A DNA stretch of 64,000 nt, from NCBI GenBank assembly GCA_041390125.1, contig JAWKQN010000013.1:118501-182500 (forward strand). The letters run 5' to 3'. The stretch is from Gemmatimonadota bacterium. Lineage in GTDB: Bacteria > Gemmatimonadota > Gemmatimonadetes > Longimicrobiales > Gaopeijiaceae. The notes beneath the pieces are model-generated. The model was not told the DNA's origin and ran no database searches. It saw only the letters and a program-made list of their open reading frames with translations. The translations under genes were made by a program, and so were the position numbers. Numbering within the stretch: position 1 is the stretch's first letter; the number at the start of each line of letters is the position of its first letter. Shown here in pieces: positions 16,304 through 25,315 of the stretch.

Positions 16304-18616
16304 TCAGAAGACCGGGCCGTTGCGTTGCGGTGTCAGCGCCCGCCAGAGCAGCGGCCACGTGGCCACCGTCTGCGAGCGGTAGTTGGGCTGGAAGGCGAAG
16401 AGCACCACGTCCCCGCGGCCCACGCGGGCCGAGACGAGGGCGGGCTTCCCCGCGATCCGGTCGCCCCCGAGTACCCAGCCGGAGAGCAGAGGATCGCCCG
16501 AGCCGTACCGGGCGTGCACCTGGACCTGGTCGCCGCTCACGTCGAAGGCCCGGCTGTCGCCCCAATACCAGGCGATGGTGGGGTCGGCCTGCCCCTCCAT
16601 GTCCAGTCGGAGGATGGAGCCCGGGATGTAGAAGTCCTGCGGGCGCACGCCTTCGACCGGGTTCTCGATGGGCAGGTCGAACAGGTCGATGAAGAGATCC
16701 GTGGACTCCTCCATGGCCACGATCCGCCCGCCCTGCTCCACGAAGCGCCGGAGCGCCGCCTGGCCTTCCTCCCCGATCCCGCCCGCGTACTGCGCGGGCA
16801 CCACGCCCTCCCGGTACCCGTTGGTGATGGACGTGGGGCTCTGGCTCTGGAAGACGATCACGTCGTAGCGGTCGTTCAGGTTCCCCCGCACGTCCTCGTT
16901 GTGCAGGGTGTCGTACTGCAGCTCGTGCTGGTCGAACACCCACCGGGTCCAGCCGGCGATCATCGGCTCCTGCCAGCCCTTGTACAGCGCGATGCGGGGC
17001 GCACGCTCGCCCGTGAGCGTGGCCGGCAGCTCCCACGCCCAGTCCTGCACGGGGATGGGATCGGACAGGCGGGCCGTCACCGGCTCGCGGACCATGAAGG
17101 CCTCCACGTCCATGAGCAACGGAAGCGTGTGACCCGTCACGTCGTAGGGGCGCTTGGGCGGGCCGCCCGGATACTCGCGCAGGTCCGGATAGTGCTGCAC
17201 GTCCAGGAGCGTCTGGGCGTAGGATGCGTACGGCTGCCGCATCGGGATCACGTAGCTGCCGGCCGGCACGTCACGGCCACCGGCGCGGAACGCCTGCTCG
17301 GCGCGGCGGACCTCGACGTCCCCCATGGTCAGGCTGCGCAGCACGTACGCCAGGCCCTCGCCGTTCTCCTGGTCCGCCGGGATGACCCACGCCTCCGGCC
17401 AGGTCTCCCACTTCTCCACCGCCCGCTTGTTGATGTGGTAGAAGTTGCGGAGCCAGTACGGCCGGTTGCGGGCCGCGTTGGTCAGGAGCGCCAGCGCGCC
17501 GGTGACCTGGTACTCGACGATCTCGGGCAGGCCCCAGCGGCCACCCGTCCACGGCATGGGGTACTTCCAGCTCTGCTCGGAGGCCTCGTATTCGCGACCT
17601 CCGCGCAGTTGATCGCGCGTCTGCTCGATGGGCGTGGCCAGCCGCGCGGACGCGGTCTCGCTCAGGATGCGTGCGCCCCCATGGTAGTGCTGGTAGGCTC
17701 TGCCCGGATGGAAGCCGTCGTAGATGGCGTTGATGACCGCACCCGGCATGTTGCGGGACGTCAGGTCCGCGGCCATGTACGCGCCCAGCTGGTTGACGGC
17801 CGCCGTGAGACCTGGATCCACGTTCTCCTCGATGGGATCGATGTAGGGCGGGAAGAAGATGCGCGCCCCGTTGTTGCCCATCTGGTGGATGTCGTGGACG
17901 ATGTGCGGGTGCCAGGCGTTGTGCGCGCCGGTGACGGTCAGCTCGGTCTCGACCTGCGCGTAGGTGAACCAGTCCCGGTTGTTGTCGTGCCCCACGTAGG
18001 TCTGGTACAGCCAGGGCATGGGCGCGGCCTCGAACTCGGTGCCGACGTTCTGGTTGTACCAGTCCACCACCCACTGCGCCCCGTCCGGATTCAGACACGG
18101 GATCTGCAGGAAGATCACGTTGTCGAGGATGTCGAGGATGCGCTCGTCGTTGGAGGACGCCATCTCGTAGGCCAGGCGTGACGCGCCCTGACAGCCTCCC
18201 ACCTCGGTGGCGTGGATGCCGTGGGTGATCAACACCACCGAGCGGCCCTGTTCGATCAGGCGCTCGGCCTCCGCCTCGCTGGCGATGCGGCGAGGATCGG
18301 CCAGGCGCATCTGGATGTCGTGCAGCTCGTCGATGCGCGCGTGGTTCTCCGGGCTCGTGATGGTGAGCATCACGAACGGGTGACCCTGGGTGGTCATTCC
18401 CAGCGTGTCCACGCTCACGCGGTCGGAGGAGCGCGCCAGCAGGTCGTAGTAGGCGCTGAGCTGATCCCAGTTGGCCATCTGGCGGTCGGCCCCCACCTCG
18501 AAGCCGAAGCGGGAGGACGGGCTGGGAACGCCCTGGGCCGCGACCGTGGGCGCGAACGGCAGGACAAGAAGCGCCGCGGCCAGCGCGGCGCGCACGATGC
18601 GACGGGACGGGTTCAT
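16304..18616 (-). CDS. secreted M14 family zinc carboxypeptidase-like protein
   Basis: 770 residues from the ATG at 18616, which has GAGAGG five bases upstream and opens a signal peptide (RRIVRAALAAALLVLPFAPTVAAQ). The M14 metal site is visible as HGIHATE (His135 and Glu138), and a further His occurs in NAWHPHIVHDIHQMG. The DNNRD and GHD segments near residue 220 suit the substrate pocket. The C-terminal 350 residues form an extra domain seen in large secreted M14 proteins. It probably degrades peptides or amino-modified wall fragments in the periplasm. The open frame continues upstream to 18751 but without signal features. Confidence 0.87.
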   Translation of the reverse strand: MNPSRRIVRAALAAALLVLPFAPTVAAQGVPSPSSRFGFEVGADRQMANWDQLSAYYDLLARSSDRVSVDTLGMTTQGHPFVMLTITSPENHARIDELHDIQMRLADPRRIASEAEAERLIEQGRSVVLITHGIHATEVGGCQGASRLAYEMASSNDERILDILDNVIFLQIPCLNPDGAQWVVDWYNQNVGTEFEAAPMPWLYQTYVGHDNNRDWFTYAQVETELTVTGAHNAWHPHIVHDIHQMGNNGARIFFPPYIDPIEENVDPGLTAAVNQLGAYMAADLTSRNMPGAVINAIYDGFHPGRAYQHYHGGARILSETASARLATPIEQTRDQLRGGREYEASEQSWKYPMPWTGGRWGLPEIVEYQVTGALALLTNAARNRPYWLRNFYHINKRAVEKWETWPEAWVIPADQENGEGLAYVLRSLTMGDVEVRRAEQAFRAGGRDVPAGSYVIPMRQPYASYAQTLLDVQHYPDLREYPGGPPKRPYDVTGHTLPLLMDVEAFMVREPVTARLSDPIPVQDWAWELPATLTGERAPRIALYKGWQEPMIAGWTRWVFDQHELQYDTLHNEDVRGNLNDRYDVIVFQSQSPTSITNGYREGVVPAQYAGGIGEEGQAALRRFVEQGGRIVAMEESTDLFIDLFDLPIENPVEGVRPQDFYIPGSILRLDMEGQADPTIAWYWGDSRAFDVSGDQVQVHARYGSGDPLLSGWVLGGDRIAGKPALVSARVGRGDVVLFAFQPNYRSQTVATWPLLWRALTPQRNGPVF

Positions 18617-18890
18617 GGGACCTCTCGGATGGGCTCGGCAGACGGGGCCGCAGGCGCCGTCGGTGTGGTGGCGTGACGGCGTCGATTCGAGAGTAGGCGT
18701 GGGCCGGGTGGCGAGCAACGGCGGAGGAGGGGGCGCACTCGAAGTGCCCACGGCCGACTAACCGGAAGGGCCCGAGCACGGGGCGGGAGCCTGACGCGTT
18801 CGGGTGGCCCGTTCGCGTTCGGCTGGAGGGACGAGCGGCATGTCCCAGCGCCAGCCGGGATGCGCACGCCTTCGGACGGCGCGCCTTCGA

Positions 18891-19643
18891 CTAGAGCCCG
18901 GTGGGGAAGTCCAGGAACTCCCATGCGAGACCGTGCTCGGTCTCGAGGTGGAGCGCCAGGGCGCGCACGCCCCAGGTCTCGGTGGCGTAGTGGCCCGCGT
19001 AGTAGACGTTGACGCCCAGCTCCATGGCGTCGAAGTACGTGTGGTGCGCGCCCTCGCCCGTGATCAGCGCGTCCATGCCGGCGCGGGCGGCCTCGCCGAT
19101 CAGGGAGCCGCCTCCCCCGGTGACCACGGCCACCTTCCGCACCCGGGCGGGGCCACCCCCGATCAGACGGACCGCTCCCCCGACCGTCTCCTCGATGCGG
19201 GTGGTGAGCATCTCGCGGGGTGTGTCCAGCCGACCATACCAGCCGAGGCTCGCTCCCTTGTAGTCGCCGAACGGGCCTTCGATCTCGACGCCCAGCGCGC
19301 GCGCCAGCACGGCGGAGTTGCCCACCTCGGGATGGGCGTCGAGCGGGAGGTGGGCGCTGTAGAGGGCGAGGCCCGCGTCGAGCAGCAGCTTGGCCTTCCG
19401 GTAGCGCCGGCCGGTCAGGGGCGCGGCTCCGCCCCAGAAGAGCCCGTGGTGGACCACCAGGACGTCACAGCCCCGCTGGATTGCGGCGGCCAGGGTGGCC
19501 TCGCTCGCGTCGACGGCCACACCGACCCGGCCCACGGGCCGGGTGCCCCACACCTGGAGGCCGTTGTGGGCGTCCGCGTAGTCGGGGTGCCCCACCACAC
19601 CGAGGTAGTCGTCCAGGTAGGCGACGAGTGATTCTAGATCCAC
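18891..19643 (-). CDS. NIF3 family dinuclear metal protein
   Basis: 250 residues. Family metal ligands are visible: VVHHGLFWG (about 64-72), SAHLPLDAHPEVGN and GHYATETWGV near the C-terminus. The fold is the Nif3/YbgI (GTP cyclohydrolase I type 2 homologue) dimer-of-metals barrel; the cellular substrate is not settled for the family. It starts at 19643 with the ATG reading MDLESLVAYLDDYL. It lies downstream of the par-bactofilin group on the same strand, separated by a 112-base gap with an inverted repeat. Confidence 0.9.
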   Translation of the reverse strand: MDLESLVAYLDDYLGVVGHPDYADAHNGLQVWGTRPVGRVGVAVDASEATLAAAIQRGCDVLVVHHGLFWGGAAPLTGRRYRKAKLLLDAGLALYSAHLPLDAHPEVGNSAVLARALGVEIEGPFGDYKGASLGWYGRLDTPREMLTTRIEETVGGAVRLIGGGPARVRKVAVVTGGGGSLIGEAARAGMDALITGEGAHHTYFDAMELGVNVYYAGHYATETWGVRALALHLETEHGLAWEFLDFPTGL

Positions 19644-19700
19644 GATCCTGATCCCTTCGCCCGTGCCGGGGTCCTCAAACCAGAACGTGGAGTCGGAAAC

Positions 19701-19730
19701 ATTTCCACATGTTTCCCTCCATGTGGAAAA
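19701..19730. repeat. inverted repeat made of two DnaA-box-like 9-mers
   Basis: TTTCCACATG at 19702-19711 pairs perfectly with CATGTGGAAA at 19720-19729 around an eight-base loop. The right arm read on the minus strand is TTTTCCACA (19730-19722), a full match to the DnaA-box consensus TTWTNCACA. The left arm (ATTTCCACA) has one mismatch. It lies between the bactofilin and NIF3 genes and could also act as a transcription stop for the par operon. Confidence 0.45.
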
Positions 19731-19755
19731 GGCCGGGTCGCCCGACCCTCCGTCC

Positions 19756-20187
19756 TCAGGCTTTCCCGGCCGTGGCGGGCTGGGGGGCGCTTTTGGGCGG
19801 GGGGTTCGTCGCGGCCGACGTCGACGGCTTGGACGGCGTCAGATCGGGCGCCTTGACCTCACCCATGTGGATCCGGCCGTTCAGGATCGCGCCCTCCTCC
19901 AGCTGCATGCGGCGCACGAAGATCTCGCCGTCGATGCGGCAGGTGGACTGGAGCTCCAGGCGCGACGCCGCGTTGACGGTCCCCGTGACCTTCCCGGAGA
20001 TGACCGCATCCTGCGTGTCGATGTTGCCCTCGACCGTCCCGTCCTTGCCCACCACGACCGCCTTGCCCGCCTTGATGCTGCCTTCCACGCTGCCCTCGAC
20101 GCGCATGGTGCCGTCGGTGATGCAGTCGCCGATGACCTTCATGCCGGGGCCGATGATCGAAATGATCGCGTCGTTCTGCGGATTCAT
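19756..20187 (-). CDS. bactofilin
   Basis: 143 residues from the ATG at 20187. The core (about residues 10-110) is a run of short beta repeats typical of polymer-forming bactofilins: GPGMKVIGDCITDGTMRVEG, then GKAVVVGKDGTVEGNIDTQD and LQSTCRIDGEIFVRRM. The C-terminal tail is Pro/Ala/Lys-rich. Bactofilins form cytoskeletal filaments at the inner membrane and commonly recruit M23 peptidases; here an M23 gene is directly upstream. In some bacteria bactofilins also organise ParA/ParB, which fits the operon. Confidence 0.92.
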   Translation of the reverse strand: MNPQNDAIISIIGPGMKVIGDCITDGTMRVEGSVEGSIKAGKAVVVGKDGTVEGNIDTQDAVISGKVTGTVNAASRLELQSTCRIDGEIFVRRMQLEEGAILNGRIHMGEVKAPDLTPSKPSTSAATNPPPKSAPQPATAGKA

Positions 20188-20257
20188 CGCTGCTCGGTCC
20201 TTGACCTTGGGTGAAGGGTCTGGGGTGCGCTCGCTCTGCTTGTCCGACGCGTCCGTC

Positions 20258-21016
20258 CTACGGCTGTCGGACCATCTCGAGAGGATTGACCGGCCTTCCA
20301 TTTCTGAGGATCTCGAAGTGCAGGTGGGGAGCCGTGGAGCGGCCGGTTGAGCCGCTCATCGCGATTACCTCGTTTCGACGCACCGGGTTGCCGCGAGCGA
20401 CCAGGACCTGCGAAGCGTGGGCGTACACCGTCCGGTAGCCGTCCACGTGATCGATCATCACGTAGTTGCCGTATACCGGATCCTCTCCCACCTCCGCGAC
20501 GACGCCCGACCCTGACGCTCGCACGTAGGAATCCGTGGGCGTGGCAATATCCAGGCCGGGATGCTCGTTGACGGGCCCGGCGATCAGGGGCTGCGTGACG
20601 AAGCCCCGCTCGGTGAGCGGCCAGCTCGTGGGCCGCCCGTCGTCGGTGGACGCCGAGGACCGCCGGGACGGTGCGTCCGTGCCGGGGAGCCAGACCCCCG
20701 AGGCGGCCTCGTCGGTGGCCGGCATGAACAAGGACCGCACCCGCTCGTACTCGGCCTCCAGCACCTCGAGCTGGCGCGCCAGGTCGTTCATGCGGGAGCG
20801 GTCGGCCTCCAGCGCAGCGACCTGCCGCTCCAGGTCGGACACGCGGAAGGAGCGCACGGCCAGGTACCACCAGCTCCCCGCCATCGCGGCCAGGAGCAGG
20901 GCCGCTGCGGCGATGCCCCCCAGCAGCAGGCGGAGGCGGGTGGCCGTGAAGCGGAAGGTGCGGGTGGAGCGGCTGCCCTCCGGCACCACCATGATGGAAA
21001 GGCCGGGCGCGTCCAT
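20258..21016 (-). CDS. M23 (LytM) peptidoglycan endopeptidase, membrane anchored
   Basis: 252 residues. A membrane helix (LLLGGIAAAALLLAAMAGSW, about 31-50) is followed by a coiled coil (SDLERQVAALEADRSRMNDL) and a LytM domain with HPGLDIATP and HLHFEILRNGRPVNP. The zinc ligands His/Asp of HPGLD and the final HLH are intact, so it should be active on peptide crosslinks. It is encoded between parB and the bactofilin, the usual bactofilin-M23 pairing for localised wall remodelling and cell shape. Confidence 0.92.
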   Translation of the reverse strand: MDAPGLSIMVVPEGSRSTRTFRFTATRLRLLLGGIAAAALLLAAMAGSWWYLAVRSFRVSDLERQVAALEADRSRMNDLARQLEVLEAEYERVRSLFMPATDEAASGVWLPGTDAPSRRSSASTDDGRPTSWPLTERGFVTQPLIAGPVNEHPGLDIATPTDSYVRASGSGVVAEVGEDPVYGNYVMIDHVDGYRTVYAHASQVLVARGNPVRRNEVIAMSGSTGRSTAPHLHFEILRNGRPVNPLEMVRQP

Positions 21017-21028
21017 CGTGGGCTGCCG

Positions 21029-21949
21029 CTACCCGAGGACGTCCGTGGTCTCGCGCCCGGTGATGAGGGCGAAGAGACGCTCGAACTCCTCGTCGTTGTG
21101 GAAGGGGATCTCGATGGCGCCGGCTCCGTTCTTCTGGCGAGCCAGCTGCACCCGCGTGGAGAGGGCCTCCTCGAGCGCCCGCTCGAGGGCCGCCAGGTGG
21201 GGGTCGGGGGCGCTGCGGCCGTTGCTGGCCGGTCGCGGCTTGGGCTGCTTCTGCACCTGCCGCTCCACCTCGCGCACGGACCACTGCTCGGCCACGGCGC
21301 GGCGCGCCACCTCCGCCGCGCGGACGGGATCGTCCACGGCCAGGAGCGCCCGGGCGTGGCCGGCGCTCAGCGCGCCCTCGGTGAGGAGGCGGCGAACGGT
21401 GGCCGGCAGGTTCAGCAGGCGCAGGCTGTTGGTGACGGTGCTGCGGTCCTTCCCCACCGCCTTGGAGATCTCGAGGTGGGTCAGACCGAACTGGTCCTGG
21501 AGCGCGCGATAGCCCTCCGCCTCCTCGAGCGGAGTCAGGCCTTCCCGCTGGAGGTTCTCGACCAGCGCCAGGACCAGCAGCTCCTGCTCGTCGACATCGC
21601 GGACGAGGACGGGGATGTCCGTCCAGCCGAGCCGCGTCGCCGCGCGGAAGCGGCGCTCTCCCGCCACCAGCTCGTAGCCGTGCCCGTCGGGACGGGGTCG
21701 GACGAGCAAGGGCTGCAGCAGCCCGTTCTCGTCCAGCGAGCGGGCGAGATCCTCGATCTCGGCCTCGGAGAACTCACGGCGCGGCTGCAGCGGGTTGGGC
21801 CGGATGTCGGTGAGCGGAACGCGTTGCGTGTCGGCGTTGCGCGCAGGCTGCGCCGGATCCGACGGGGCCTCCGCCGGCTTGGTGACCGCCGCTTCGCCCA
21901 GGAGCGCGCTCAGGCCGCGACCCAGCCGCTCCTTCCTGGGCTGCGTCAT
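21029..21949 (-). CDS. parB: chromosome partitioning protein ParB
   Basis: 306 residues from the ATG at 21949. The N-terminal CTPase/nuclease-like domain has LVAGERRFRAATRLGW (boxes ERR) and LALVENLQREGLTPLEEAEG. The central HTH (GLTHLEISKAVGKDRSTVTN) binds parS, and the C-terminal helices (LARQKNGAGAIEIPFHNDEE) dimerise. A candidate parS with one mismatch is at 24470-24485. The start overlaps the parA stop by four bases. It loads at parS and with ParA moves the origin region apart. Confidence 0.96.
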   Translation of the reverse strand: MTQPRKERLGRGLSALLGEAAVTKPAEAPSDPAQPARNADTQRVPLTDIRPNPLQPRREFSEAEIEDLARSLDENGLLQPLLVRPRPDGHGYELVAGERRFRAATRLGWTDIPVLVRDVDEQELLVLALVENLQREGLTPLEEAEGYRALQDQFGLTHLEISKAVGKDRSTVTNSLRLLNLPATVRRLLTEGALSAGHARALLAVDDPVRAAEVARRAVAEQWSVREVERQVQKQPKPRPASNGRSAPDPHLAALERALEEALSTRVQLARQKNGAGAIEIPFHNDEEFERLFALITGRETTDVLG

Positions 21950-22758
21950 TCGCCCGGTCCGGAATGCGCACCCGCCAGCACAGCGCCGCCGTTGCGGTTG
22001 CGTGCGATCACCTCGCGGGCCAGCTCCAGGTAGCACTGCGCGCCGACCGAGAGGAGGTCGTAGAGCACGATCGGCTTGGCGAAGCTCGGAGCCTCGGCCA
22101 GCCGCACGTTCCGCGGCACGATGGTGCCGAAGACCTTCGCGCCGAAGTAGTCGCGCGCTTCGTCCGCGACCTGGCGCGAGAGGTTCAGGCGCTTGTCGTA
22201 CATCGTGAGCAGGACGCCCTCGATGTCGAGCGCGGGATTGAGGCCGCGCTGGATGAGCCGGATGGTGTTCAGCAGCTGGCTCAGCCCTTCGAGCGCATAG
22301 AACTCGCACTGGATGGGGATCAGCGCGGAGTCGGCCGCGGTGAGCGCATTCAGCGTGAGCAACCCGAGCGAAGGCGGGCAGTCGATGAGGATGAAGTCGT
22401 ACTCGTCCCGGATCGGCTCGATGGCACGACGCAGGACGGTCTCGCGCTGCGCCGTGTCGACGAGCTCGATCTCGGCGCCCACCAGGTCGCGGGTCGACGG
22501 GATGACGTCGAGGTAGGTGAAGTGCACTTCGCGTCGGATCGCGTCCGTCACGGCGGCCTGCCCGACGAGCACTTCGTAGATGGACGGCGGGCCGGCCGCC
22601 CGGTCCACCCCGAGCCCGCTGGATCCGTTGCCCTGCGGGTCCATGTCGATGACGAGCGTCCGTTTCTCCGCGACCGCGAGCGAGGCGCCGAGGTTGATGG
22701 CCGTCGTGGTCTTCCCGACGCCACCTTTCTGATTCGTGACCGCGATGACTTTGGACAT
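21946..22758 (-). CDS. parA: chromosome partitioning ATPase ParA (Soj)
   Basis: 270 residues, standard length. The deviant Walker A is VTNQKGGVGKTTTAINLG (signature Lys and catalytic Lys both present), with VIDMDPQGNGSSGLG and LIDCPPSLGLLTLNAL as Walker A' and B. It forms DNA-bound dimers released by ParB and drives origin segregation. It is the first gene of the minus-strand operon parA-parB-M23-bactofilin. The gene upstream runs in the opposite direction. Confidence 0.97.
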   Translation of the reverse strand: MSKVIAVTNQKGGVGKTTTAINLGASLAVAEKRTLVIDMDPQGNGSSGLGVDRAAGPPSIYEVLVGQAAVTDAIRREVHFTYLDVIPSTRDLVGAEIELVDTAQRETVLRRAIEPIRDEYDFILIDCPPSLGLLTLNALTAADSALIPIQCEFYALEGLSQLLNTIRLIQRGLNPALDIEGVLLTMYDKRLNLSRQVADEARDYFGAKVFGTIVPRNVRLAEAPSFAKPIVLYDLLSVGAQCYLELAREVIARNRNGGAVLAGAHSGPGE

Positions 22759-22915
22759 CTACCCGCCCGCGCAGAGTGGGGGTCGAATATACCGGGCACC
22801 GAACGGAGGGTAAAGCAAAGTCGCCTGTGGTACGCGGCGGTGGCCGGCGGCCACGGCGGACCCGATGTTTGGGGGTGCGTGGACGTAGAGCCTACCCGCT
22901 CACGGAGGATTCGAC

Positions 22916-23431
22916 GTGGCCAGAGGGTGGAACGGTGGCGCCGCGGTCGGCAGGTCGGTGCGGCGCCTGCGCGCGACGGCGCTCGGAGTCGGGGTCTCGG
23001 CGATGGTGGCGTGCGGGGGCGGCGATGGGGGTCCGGACCCCACCGGTCCCAGCGGGCCGGACCCGGCGTTCGCTCCGCTGGTGGGGCAGTGGCGCGCCGC
23101 GACCCTCGTGCACCGGCTCCTCTCCGACACAACGGTCGTCGTCGACGTGGTCCAGAGCGGAGGTCGCTTCGACGTGACGTTCGAGGCGGACGGTGACTAC
23201 AGCGTGGAGCTGGTCTACCTGGGGGTGGTGGCCAGGGAGTCCGGGGAGGCTCGCGTGGCGGGCGATCAGTTGTTCCTCCGACCGGTCTCACCCGCGCCCG
23301 GACCGGAAGGAAACGTCACGCTGCGCTTCGCCGGCGCGCGGATGATCTGGGACGGCACCTCGCGGTTGGACTTCAACGGAGACGGGATCTCCGAGAGCAC
23401 GCAGCTGCACGTGGAGTTGGAGAAGCGTTAG
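22916..23431 (+). CDS. predicted small lipoprotein of unknown function
   Basis: 171 residues from a GTG preceded by GGAGGA at six bases. A signal peptide ends in a lipobox-like AMVAC (Cys about residue 33) followed by a Gly/Asp/Pro-rich linker. The remaining 120 residues form beta strands (VVDVVQSGGRFDVTFEADGD, then EGNVTLRFAGARMIWDGTSR) like a small lipocalin or calycin barrel. It is divergent from parA. A 19-base tandem repeat begins 25 bases after its stop. No function can be assigned. Confidence 0.7.
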   Translation: MARGWNGGAAVGRSVRRLRATALGVGVSAMVACGGGDGGPDPTGPSGPDPAFAPLVGQWRAATLVHRLLSDTTVVVDVVQSGGRFDVTFEADGDYSVELVYLGVVARESGEARVAGDQLFLRPVSPAPGPEGNVTLRFAGARMIWDGTSRLDFNGDGISESTQLHVELEKR

Positions 23432-23456
23432 GGCTGGGGCGAGGCGTGGGGCGTGA

Positions 23457-23535
23457 GTCGACGTATGGGGCGGGGGTCGGCGTATGGGGCGGGGGTCGAC
23501 GTACGGGGATCGGGTCGACGTATGGGGGTCGACGC
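23457..23535. repeat. 19-base tandem repeat
   Basis: Four units of the type GTCGACGTATGGGGCGGGG start at 23457, 23476, 23495 and 23514, exactly 19 bases apart, with a partial fifth at 23528. Single-base changes occur between units. It follows the lipoprotein stop by 25 bases. Confidence 0.8.
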
Positions 23536-24469
23536 GTCGTTCCAGAAGCCGCGTTCGCGTCACCGATCGGTGAGTGACGCGGTCCATGATTCGGTCCGCC
23601 GGTTGGGCGCGTGGACAGCATAAGATTGGATGGATAACGCTGTGAACGATGCGCCAGCACGTCCGGTCGGAAGCGGACAGAGCCGCCGGAACCGGACAAC
23701 CGGGCAGGATCCCCAGGTCGCCAGACCCTGGGTAGGGGCGTGAGCGAATCCCGTCGGGTTCGGAGGGCAACGGGCGGCGTGGGTCGCCTGAGATCGGGCC
23801 GTCCTGGCCCCTGCCCCGCCTTTCAGAGAGCGTCTGAGGCCGCCACCCTGTGCGGCGAGCGCTATTCCAGCCGGCCGAGCTCCGAGAGGGATCAGGCCAC
23901 CGCCTCATCCGCTCCGTCCTGCCCGAAGCCGCACGTCGCGCAGCGTCACGGTCGCCCTCGACTGCCCGCAACGCGCCGTCTTCCCCACCTCGCGGACGGC
24001 GGAACCCGAGCGGGTGCGGGCCGGCTGGGAGGAGGAACTCCCGCCGGAAGCCGTGGCTTGAGACGGACGCACGGAAGGCGCTAGGCCCGTTTCCAACGAC
24101 CCGCGCGTGGCGTCGACCGGTGAGATGGTGGCGCTCGTCTCCTGAAACATCGATTCGCGCCCACCTGCCCGGCCTCCGACCTGCTGCCTCACGTCCTCGA
24201 TCTTGTGGGGTGGTCCGACCCCACGACCCATGCCGCGAGGGCCGCGTGCCTGCCAGGGTGAGAATGCGGCCCGTGACGAGCTCGACCTCGGGTCGGGGGA
24301 GTCGGGGAGAAGGATCCGCGGAGACGTGCTTCCAGCCCAAGCCCAGGAGGCCGGGAAGCACCTGTCCGCGGTGGGGGCGGCAGTGGTTCCGACTTTCGGA
24401 GGCGCAGCTCTCCGACGCCAGGCCGGCCCGGACTCACCCCCGAAGACAAGGGGGGCGGGGATGAGGGGA

Positions 24470-24485
24470 TGTTTAACGTGAAACA
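24470..24485. promoter_or_regulatory. parS site (ParB binding), one mismatch
   Basis: TGTTTAACGTGAAACA differs from the widespread bacterial parS palindrome TGTTTCACGTGAAACA at a single position. On the minus strand it reads ATG TTT CAC GTT, which explains a spurious open frame starting MFHVKH. It lies about 1.7 kb upstream of parA and about 9 kb from the origin module, where parS sites are expected. Confidence 0.8.
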
Positions 24486-25214
24486 TCCCGCGGGGGGGAC
24501 CGAACCAACCGCGGCAGCGGACGCAGCAAGCTCTCTACCTCGTGATGGATTGAGCCCACCTCGTGATGTCCGCCCACGTGCCCGGATCCAGCAGGTCCGG
24601 GCACAGCGTCGGCATGACCCGCGGGTTGCGGGAAGGGAGACGACCGTACGCCCGGCCACCAAGCCCTCCACCGCTGGGCCCAAAGCCAGGCCGGCTCCCA
24701 AGGCAAGAAGGGACACCCCGGCCCTCTCGGGTCCGCGACCGCATTGAACCCAGCGCCTGCTCGGTAGCGCAGCGCCCCTGTGCCACGACTTCACCGGGTT
24801 GGCGACATTCCCTCACAGGGTCGTCCCAACTGCCTTCTGGAGTATAGCAACCGCACCACCGGCGCTCAGGCTACTCCTCAGCTCGCTCCCGGCCCAGCTC
24901 GGGGCGGCAGCCCCGAAACCGTGGCCTCGCGAAACCGATCCTCGAGGGCATTCGGGGGCCTGAGGATCCCTCGGACTCTCTGACGGGGCCACCGGGATGC
25001 AGCCCCCCCACGACGCCGCCGATCAACCTCAGGGGGACGGAACACAACCGCTGCCCGCCAGGACGGGCGCGTTGCGAGGCAGGCCAGGAGCGACGCTCAC
25101 GCGAAGCCAGCGCGACGGCGGGCGCTCAGCCTCCCCCGCGGTCACCCCTGTCCGTCGGCTCACGCCCATCCTGCGCCAGTCGTTCGCTGTCTCTACCGAG
25201 GGCGCCGGGTAGCC

Positions 25215-25240
25215 GGACTCGTACCCGGACTTACGAGTCC
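25215..25240 (-). terminator. inverted repeat downstream of mnmG
   Basis: GGACTCGTA at 25215-25223 pairs perfectly with TACGAGTCC at 25232-25240 around an eight-base loop, 76 bases past the mnmG stop on the minus strand. An AT-rich patch (25300-25318) lies between stop and hairpin. A terminator for the rpmH-to-mnmG series is possible, though there is no T run behind the stem on the minus strand. Confidence 0.35.
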
Positions 25241-25315
25241 CGGAGGTCCTTTGGGCCTGGAAGCGGCGGCTCTTCCGCGAGGACTCCGCCACCCCGTTGC
25301 ATTCTTATTTTTACG

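Larger units (their letters stand above)
23432..25315. other. 1.9 kb gene-free region between the lipoprotein gene and mnmG
   Basis: No open frame here has a credible start, domain or coding pattern; the long frames on both strands are Arg/Pro/Ser-rich, as expected of random high-GC DNA. The stretch holds a 19-base tandem repeat, a palindrome CACCGATCGGTG at 23561-23572, a parS-like site and an inverted repeat near mnmG. In many bacteria rsmG occupies the place between mnmG and parA, and I see no intact rsmG here. Some phrases on the minus strand hint at decay but cannot be aligned with confidence. Confidence 0.6.

Noticed and set aside
24140..24156. Second parS candidate around TCTCCTGAAACATCG
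   Set aside because: Only half of the palindrome is present (TGAAACA); the other half does not match.
23905..24486. Minus-strand open frame starting MFHVKH as a gene
   Set aside because: The start is created by the parS site itself, and the rest is Ser/Arg/Pro-rich without any domain; I could not align it to RsmG.
25215..25260. tRNA-like arm (TACGAGTCCCGG) near mnmG
   Set aside because: No acceptor, D or anticodon arms could be placed around it; it is better explained as a simple inverted repeat.
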